Shown piece by piece: positions 57,301 through 64,000 of a stretch of DNA of 64,000 nt. A model generated the notes under the pieces. That model did not search any database and was not told where the DNA came from. It was given only the letters and a program-made list of their open reading frames with translations. The stretch lies in assembly GCA_050084515.1 (NCBI GenBank), contig CM114272.1:13144001-13208000 (forward strand), read 5' to 3'. The position numbers and the translations under genes were made by a program. How positions within the stretch are numbered: the stretch's first letter is position 1; every line of letters starts with the position of its first letter. The DNA comes from Blasia pusilla (Eukaryota; Marchantiophyta; Marchantiopsida; Blasiales).

Positions 57301-58500
57301 CCTGAATAAAAAGAGATGGTGGACCCATCCAATATACAAGGTGGGGGTGGGGGGCAAAGAAAACGGGGAATCCCGTATGTCCAGTTCCAACAAAGACACG
57401 GCCCCGTAGAAGTGAAGTAGATTCTCTGGTCTCATTGACTTACTTATACGGCACCGCGACGCCACCCTGCCCTCCCTCTCCTCTCCCCTTCCATTATTCG
57501 GCCGCCGGGCCCTCCTCTAGCGACGGACAATCTCGGACTAATGTTGGAGATTGTGTGCAACCCTATGTTTGAACACCGTAGATAGTACAGTTCTCCCACT
57601 CTCTTTCTTTCGGTGTGTAGCTGCCGCATCTGTGCACACTGCCGAGTCGACGGTCTCGTCGGCCCGGAGCCCCGTCTGTCTGTCCTCGCGTTGCGGCAAA
57701 CAACAACTGACAGGACAGGACAGCGCTTGGGACGTCGGGGCACGGCACGCAGAATTATCGTTCGGGGCAAACGAGCCTTCACGCCCGCGGGTCTCTCTCG
57801 GAGAGATGAATGTCTGCTGGACTGGGGCAGCAGCTATTGCGGCCGCAGTGGATTGGAGTCGGGGACAGAATGATGCGGGGGAGTACGCGCTCGCTCCGGT
57901 TCTGGGTTGGTTGAACTCCCATGGGCGGATGGTGTAGGGGCGTCGCGATCCGTTGAGGGACGGAAGGGCAGGAGTGGCTGCGCGTGCGCGCAGTGTTACA
58001 TTTTCGAGGCGCGGGATTCTTTGCTCACCGTTTCCATATTCGGGGAGTCGGACGGCCAGGCATTTTTCCCGTAGTTCACTTCACTCAGCGGGACTTCGTG
58101 AGGACAGCACAGTTCGCATTCATTCACTTCTCCCAGTCCGAGGAGGAGGAGGAGGAGGAGGAGGAGGAGGAGAAGCGCGAGAGCAATTGCGAAGGCGTGT
58201 GGCAATTGGAGGGAGAACTGCCACCTCCACCATCCGCAAATAGCTTTCAGTCTACCTTCATCAGGAATCTCCTCTCCTCCTCCTGCTGCTGCTGCTGAAC
58301 ATCTCTGGCCAGGAAGAAGAGACGACGACTATTGGAGGAACACTTCCCCAGTCAGCAGATAGAGAGGGGAAATATGCTGCGAGTGCTGAAGGCTCGCCTA
58401 CAATCTGCGCGAGGCGTCTGAGCCTGTCTGTGGAGGAGTACCGCGGGAGCAATCACAATTGGACAGAGTAAATGAGAGGGAGCTAGCGAGAGGGGCGGAA
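57301..58500 (+). promoter_or_regulatory. Upstream region and leader of the HDC1-like gene
   Basis: The region is GC-rich. It contains an uninterrupted GGA/GAG triplet run at 58,140-58,173 and a CTC/CTG triplet run at about 58,272-58,297. A short upstream frame of 15 codons (58,374-58,421) precedes the main start and could dampen translation if it is in the mRNA. An open frame at 57,551-57,937 has no recognisable domain. No TATA box was pinned down. Confidence 0.4.
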
Positions 58501-60699
58501 ATGAGAGAGTTTCGAGGAGGAGATGGGAGGGAGGCGAAGACGGGGGAATCAGACTTTCGCGTGGATTGGAAGGGGGATAGGGACATGCGGACCGAGAGGA
58601 AAGACGGGAGAGAGCACCGAGGTGGAGGAGGAGGAGCGGGGGAGCCGAGAGGAGAGAGGGGAGACGGACGGCGAGGAGGGGATGGTAGGGAATCAAGAGG
58701 AGGAAGCGGGACCGTTGGGGATTTGAGAGGGAAGTCTGATGACATTCGGCTGAGCTTGCAAGAAACAGGAGAGGTGCGGGAAGGCTGGGGGAGTCGGACA
58801 TTTTTGAAAAGCCACGTTGAGGAAGAGGGAGAAATTGGGGAGTCCACGGATGATGGCGGAGAAAACACCAGATTTGATGGGAGGAAGAGAGATGAGAGAG
58901 ACAGAGAGGAGCGGGCACGTGACAAGATTGATAGGAGAGGGGATTTGCCGGTGCACATCTCCTTCGCCCCTTCCTCGCAAAAGAGAGACGAGAGAGACAG
59001 AGAGGAGAAGGACAGGGCGGAGAAGGAGAAAGATAAAGAGAGGTCCAAGGAGAAGGAGAGGGCGAAAGAGGATAAAGGAGAGAAGGAGAGAGCCGCTGGC
59101 AAAGAGAGTGAAGTAGATAGTTGGAAAGAGAGCGACATGTATCGTAGGCAGGGTGGAGCGGATCAAGAGGAGAAGGATCCCAACGTCGCCGAGAAAGCTG
59201 AGAAGCAGCAGCGAGTCTCTTCCACCGTCGAATTCGACGAATCTGCTGTTGAAACGAGCGCAGTGAGAGATGCAGAGGACACTAACAAGGCGGGAAATGA
59301 CGCCGAAGCCAAAGACGGGAAGGAGTTGGAGAAAGGCAAGATGGAGCTGGGGGAAGAAGACAAAGGCAAGAGGAAAATGAGGGATCACGACAGAGATAGA
59401 GAGGATGCGATCCCGGAAGTAGAAGACTATGAAAGAGAGGTGGTTTCCAGTTATGGGGTGCAGCGGAAGAGGATGCTGCGCCCTCGAGGACATCATCAGT
59501 CATCGACAAGAGAAGTTCGACCTCGTTTCCGCGTCAAGGATACAGATGGGTGGTCTGCCAGAACAGCAGAGACTTCCACTTTGGTCTACCGCATAGGAGA
59601 GGGTCTTCAGGAAGAGATACGGCGAATTAGGAAGGAGTTCGAGAGCAGGATGGGAGTGCTTTCTCCCGAGATCCAGAACGCGCAGTCTGCTCCAACAATC
59701 GACGTTCGAATTCCTGCCGAGCTGGCTACCACATCTAATCGACAGGTCTCAGGCAGTCAGATATGGGGTACAGATGTGTACACGGACGATTCTGACTTAG
59801 TGGCAGTCCTCATGCACACAGGCTACTACATACCCAATGCGAGCTCTCCCCCATCGTCAATTTTGGAGATACGGGTCACAATTCGGATTCTTACCCCACA
59901 GGAGGGTTACGCCTCCACTCTGAGGAACAGCGTTCGGTCTCGGGCATGGGGAGCTGCGAGTGGTTGTAGCTTTAGTGTTGATCATTGCCATCTTGTGAAG
60001 AAAGATGGTGGCAAAATTCCGTTGGAGCCTCGATTGACATTCACTCCAGTTTATGCCCCTACTCTTGCTCCCGCGGTGACTGAGCGCACTGTGACAACTC
60101 GTGCAGTATCCATGAATGCCTACAGGCAGCAGCGGTTTGTTCAGGAGGTCACGATTCAATACAACCTGTGCAACGAGCCTTGGCTGAAGTATAGCATGAA
60201 CATCGTTGCGGATAAGGGTTTGAAGAAGTTCCAATATACATCTGCCCGCATCAAGAAAGGGGATGTCCTATACGTGGAAACTCATTCCAGTCGTTATGAA
60301 CTTTCATACGAGGAGCCCAAGCCAACTGGACCCATCATTCCTCCAGTGTCGGAGAAGGGAAAGGAGAAGGCTGACAGTGCAGAGAAGGGTTCAGCGCAGG
60401 GGGTTTCCACTTCTCATACTGAAAAGTCGCAACTACAAACTGGCTCTGCCAATGTGGGTGACAAAATATCGACTCACAATGGTCCTGTTGTTGGTGACAA
60501 GTATAGATGGGCTCTTTGTAAGTTGCCCTTGCCTCTCTCCGCCATGCGCTCGAAGGGAGTACCTCTGCCACCGGAGTGCATCAAGGTGCTAGAATCGGGA
60601 TTGGGGTGGGAGGAGGTCCAATGGTCTCCTGCAGGTGTTTGTGTGCGAGGAAAAGAGTACCCTCTCGCCAGAGCACAATTCGTCTCTCATAATGAATGA
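58501..60699 (+). CDS. HDC1: Histone deacetylation protein Rxt3 family, plant HDC1-like
   Basis: HDC1 in Arabidopsis is the homologue of yeast Rxt3, a subunit of the Rpd3-type histone deacetylase complex, so a nuclear role in transcriptional repression is expected. The frame is open upstream to 58,390 without an ATG; the first ATG is at 58,501 (-3 G), giving 732 residues in one coding exon. The N-terminal half is disordered and charged: Gly/Arg/Glu-rich to about residue 120, then a Lys/Arg/Glu/Asp array (about 120-215) in which KRDERDREE occurs twice. The Rxt3 domain spans about residues 415-605, beginning QIWGTDVYTDDSDLVAVLMHTGYY and ending near KKGDVLYVETHSSRYELS. A Lys/Ser-rich linker is followed by a conserved-looking tail with LPLPLSAMRSKGVPLPPE. 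Arabidopsis HDC1 is longer (about 918 residues), so an upstream exon or a shorter N-terminus is possible. No frame damage is seen. Confidence 0.9.
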   Translation: MREFRGGDGREAKTGESDFRVDWKGDRDMRTERKDGREHRGGGGGAGEPRGERGDGRRGGDGRESRGGSGTVGDLRGKSDDIRLSLQETGEVREGWGSRTFLKSHVEEEGEIGESTDDGGENTRFDGRKRDERDREERARDKIDRRGDLPVHISFAPSSQKRDERDREEKDRAEKEKDKERSKEKERAKEDKGEKERAAGKESEVDSWKESDMYRRQGGADQEEKDPNVAEKAEKQQRVSSTVEFDESAVETSAVRDAEDTNKAGNDAEAKDGKELEKGKMELGEEDKGKRKMRDHDRDREDAIPEVEDYEREVVSSYGVQRKRMLRPRGHHQSSTREVRPRFRVKDTDGWSARTAETSTLVYRIGEGLQEEIRRIRKEFESRMGVLSPEIQNAQSAPTIDVRIPAELATTSNRQVSGSQIWGTDVYTDDSDLVAVLMHTGYYIPNASSPPSSILEIRVTIRILTPQEGYASTLRNSVRSRAWGAASGCSFSVDHCHLVKKDGGKIPLEPRLTFTPVYAPTLAPAVTERTVTTRAVSMNAYRQQRFVQEVTIQYNLCNEPWLKYSMNIVADKGLKKFQYTSARIKKGDVLYVETHSSRYELSYEEPKPTGPIIPPVSEKGKEKADSAEKGSAQGVSTSHTEKSQLQTGSANVGDKISTHNGPVVGDKYRWALCKLPLPLSAMRSKGVPLPPECIKVLESGLGWEEVQWSPAGVCVRGKEYPLARAQFVSHNE

Positions 60700-63600
60700 C
60701 ACCTGCTGGAGTTACAAGAGAATTCTTTACCAACCATTCGGTTGAAGAGGCTTAGCTTCAAATCCATTGTGGGCCAGGGGCTGGGATTTTCTGCTGCATT
60801 AACTCCAAAAGTCGATGGTGAAGTAGAATGTAATCATCGATCAGTGCCTATTGTATGTAGCCTGTAGAGTGAAAGTGCCTTTGGAAAGAATGAAAGAATG
60901 AACTGATTGATTGTTCACTGGGACCCAAGAGGGCCATAAAGCTGAGAGGAATGGAGAGCGTGAGGGAATGAGAAAGTTGGTTACGAATTGGGTGTCCTGG
61001 GAAAGAAGTTCTTTACCATGTTTCTTGAAGAGCTATCCGGTTCAACATATCGATGACAAGACTAAGGATCCAACAGAGGCATGCTAGGTACAGTTTGCTG
61101 CATTGAGGTTCAAGGATTCTGCCATCACGAAATTTTTTGAGTTGGGCCTCACAGCTCTTGTCAATTCCATTGAGGAGCAAAGCAAGAAACTTCTCGAGAT
61201 TCGTCTCCTCTCAAGATGACATACAACAAATGAGATCCGAAACTCTGAGAGAGGACTGTATTTGGGCATTCACTAACTCAGGAGATCAATGTCAGAGCGG
61301 TTTATTTCGGCGGATTCCAAATCTGGGCTTGCAATGTGCGGCAGAGGGCCATATAGCTCTCAGGTCTCAGCGAATTACTGATTTGGGGTGGGCACAACCA
61401 AGACAATGAGTCATGTCAAAATTTTGATAGTGCACCAATTATGTCATTTGTGTAAAGCGGCTGGATTGAAAAATGTGGAGGCATAGTTCTTGCCCACGTG
61501 ATTTGGATGGCACAGAGAGGTTTTAGGGTTTGCCTCCTTGATAGATCCTAGAAATGTCATGGATGTACTTTATGGCCTTTATACCCTTCATTTCAGGGTT
61601 GGGCCTGTGAAGGGAGGAAAGTAAAAGACTATCAGTCGTTCAGTCCAAGGAGGGAGTTGTTTGTATGTCTCGGTATTGCATGCACACACAGAGTTTCAGA
61701 TATTCCCTTTTAAGTACCAATCTAGTTGCCGGCTGAGAGTTGGTAGTGTGCAATAGAGTATGGCACTTTATAGCTGCACTGATTGTTCACAGCTTCTTGG
61801 AATGTGCATGTGGTTACTCATCTCATCAAGAGTTTATGGTAGGATTTTACAGCAAAATATTGCATTGAGCTCTGTTGACATTTTATCTCCAAATGGTTGG
61901 TACTATTGCAACACATATGCATGATGGTCACCTTGCTGGCCATTAGGTTTCCCTCACGAAAGTAAGGTATTTAGTAGCTACTTGGGACCCACCTTTGCAG
62001 GCCATACACACAACATTGTAGTCTTGGATCTCTTGCATAGTCATAGCTGCCAGCATAGGATGTCTTTGTGCATGCTAAGGTTGCTTTCGAGAATGATGCA
62101 AGACTTACGGACAAAAGTTGTTGTCTCTAGCCCACCACCCTCGTGTCTGTTGAAGGGAGCGATGTTTGTTTGGATATGACTCACAAGCAATTTATTCAAA
62201 GATGTGCAGAAGTGTAGGAGAAGGTTGACGACGACAGCGAAAGGAGGCTGCTATTTCACTGGTTAGAAATCCTGTTTCATGGGTTATGACATGGGATTCA
62301 GAATGCAAGAGTAAAAGAAAGAAGAGTTGAGAAAGAAAGTGCCAGCAGTCTTACTTTCGTGACTGTGAGCTACGATAGTATTTGCTTCACTCAGGATTCT
62401 TCATTTTCACTCCAATAGTGAAGCTTTTATTGCAAGCATCTGCCTTAGCTTCTAGTGTTTGTTGACCATGTTGGTTCAACAGGATACATGATGCATCAAC
62501 TTCAATAGATTCAGCCCTCAGAACTCGAAGGCTCTCATTGAAGAGGCCTTTGATTATTGGCGAAACGAATCTATTTCTTGAAGGTCAGTACTTCTGTGAC
62601 TTCACATAGATAGCAAGCAGATTGGTTTTCTTGGACATCTTCTGGAATTCTTGTATGCAAGGACTTCATTTATTCAATTGATCAAGCTTACTAGTAGTGT
62701 AAGTAACATGTAATCAGCAAATAGTATGGAGTTCCTTTAGCGCAGGAATTATTTGGAGGGATAAGTGTGGCTACATCTGATATTTTTGTACTTACTCCAT
62801 AGACAGCTAAATTACTGCCGAAAGATCGCCTTCAACTAATTTTCTTCAAATTTCCTCCTTAGCCAAATGCAGGCTTAAAGCTTAAGTCAAATTGTAGCCC
62901 TTGAGAGCAAAGTCAGTTTGTTTGAAGCTTTCAACGTGAAGAGAGAATCCAAGGTCAGAAACAGCTTTAGGAGTGAGCGTTACCAAAACTAATCTCATTC
63001 AAAACAGTGGAAATTGAAAAAGCTAATAGTAGTGGACATGCCTCCACCCTGCAAGAAAACTAATGAGTCCTCCAAATATTATCACTCTAGGAGTGCACTA
63101 CCAGGAAGTCAATTAAGACTCAAAACATCGAACTCCTAGTACTAGACGCTTTCTTCTAGCGTTATCGCACGTTCATGTCCAAATGTTGTATGCATTTGGT
63201 TTGTCTTCGGTCATCCAAGCATCATATGAGAAAGCGATATATAAACTGCGATTTTTGGGAAGTCTGATTGAAGTCTTATAAATTTATTCTGCGTTTGAAT
63301 TAAGAGTTGTTATACATTTGAATGTGTAATATTTCATACTAGTTGTCCGTCTTTATTCATGAATTTAAATGACTAATGTTAAATTAACTTTGAAAATTGT
63401 TATGTGATATTTGAAATCAATTTTAAATGATCCTATGCTTAGTGGATCTGCAAAGGGAACTCTTCAATAATAACATGGATGCATAAATTTTTCATCCATG
63501 TTATTAGAACCGGTATGGTATTGGAAAACATATATATTTTTAAATAGATTAAATATCCTAGATTACATTCTTTTTAACGGAAAAATCATGACAAAATTTT

Positions 63601-64000
63601 AAAGTCTATGAAATGCAGGAGAGAATTATCATTCCTCTTCTTTGGCATTTAAGAAAAATAAAATGTCCTCTTTTTTTCAATAACCAGTTTGTGGCCAGGG
63701 GTGGCGAGGAAGTAATTATCACACGCGTGTAGGACAAGTGGATAGGTTCGAAGGAAAGAATTTTTTTGGGATGAACTTGTAATGAACATTATAAGAAGAC
63801 AAGGTTCTCTTCTTTGGCATTTAAGAAAAATAAATCACATGGGACTGGTTGAAAAATTGGAAGAACTTGTAAAGACTGTAATAAGTAGACAAGGTTATTA
63901 CGACCCCTACTATAAGGACGTAAATTCCGCATTTACACTTGGTGGCCACACGTCATCTATGGAAGCATAGGAGGAGCATGGCATCCATTCTCTACGTGAG
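60700..64000. other. Downstream region, no supported gene
   Basis: This contains the 3' UTR of the HDC1-like gene and then sequence with only short open frames (61,137-61,409 and 61,982-62,179 are the longest on the + strand), none with a recognisable domain. From 63,200 the DNA is AT-rich. No known transposon homology is evident. Confidence 0.4.
63635..63834. repeat. 28-bp direct repeats 172 bases apart
   Basis: CTCTTCTTTGGCATTTAAGA followed by AAAATAAA occurs at 63,635 and 63,807. A shorter AGACAAGGTT repeat also occurs near 63,797 and 63,887. These may be remains of a small duplicated unit. Confidence 0.75.

Noticed and set aside
57551-57937. 128-codon open frame before HDC1
   Set aside because: No domain, GC-rich leader context and overlap with other frames of similar length.
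58398-59138. Long minus-strand Ser/Leu/Pro-rich frames over HDC1
   Set aside because: They are the complement of the Arg/Glu/Lys-rich coding strand; only the + strand matches a known family.

Overview
The window reads as nuclear DNA of a streptophyte plant. I favour a seed-free land plant or a charophyte alga, but the sequence does not settle the species. The reasons are spliced genes with GT-AG introns, a plant-type HDC1/Rxt3 gene, plant CACTA and Helitron transposons, a chromovirus and a copia element. An IMP-specific 5'-nucleotidase gene, best known from fungi and Plasmodium, also fits a non-angiosperm. No bacterial features, CRISPR array, rRNA or tRNA gene was seen.

Positions 1-47.5 kb are almost entirely nested, decayed mobile DNA. 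The centrepiece (3.0-12.8 kb, + strand) is a Ty3/gypsy-type retroelement whose pol order is protease, C5-cytosine DNA methyltransferase (DNMT), reverse transcriptase, RNase H, integrase and a C-terminal PHD finger. The frame from protease to the end of RNase H is free of indels for about 3.7 kb but carries about 17 stop codons, most of them explicable as C-to-T changes (CGA to TGA, CAG to TAG). Pieces of the same family recur at 16.9-18.4 kb, 40.2-40.9 kb (a second DNMT fragment) and 44.4-45.4 kb, all on the minus strand. The 40 kb and 18 kb copies keep sense codons where the main copy has stops.

Positions 13.5-25.4 kb hold a CACTA remnant, a divergent LTR, tandem repeats, a copia RT fragment and a GTT/GCT low-complexity tract. 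Positions 25.5-40 kb are a CACTA element. Its transposase gene is split by a 7.4 kb minus-strand chromovirus (28,804-36,220) with two near-identical LTRs, a tRNA-Met primer site, a chromodomain and a perfect 5-bp target duplication (ATCAA). A second CACTA gene with a Transposase_24-like domain follows. The 3' end of another gypsy element (40.9-42.3 kb) and a Helitron helicase remnant with a canonical hairpin/CTAG 3' terminus (42.77-44.4 kb) complete the repetitive part.

Positions 48-64 kb are the genic part: two host genes on the + strand. ISN1-like IMP 5'-nucleotidase (48,563-55,180) has eight inferred exons, including an 18-nt microexon. HDC1/Rxt3-like histone-deacetylase-complex subunit (58,501-60,699) is a single uninterrupted coding exon. 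A 70-bp tandem repeat lies between them. No gene was recognised after 60.7 kb.
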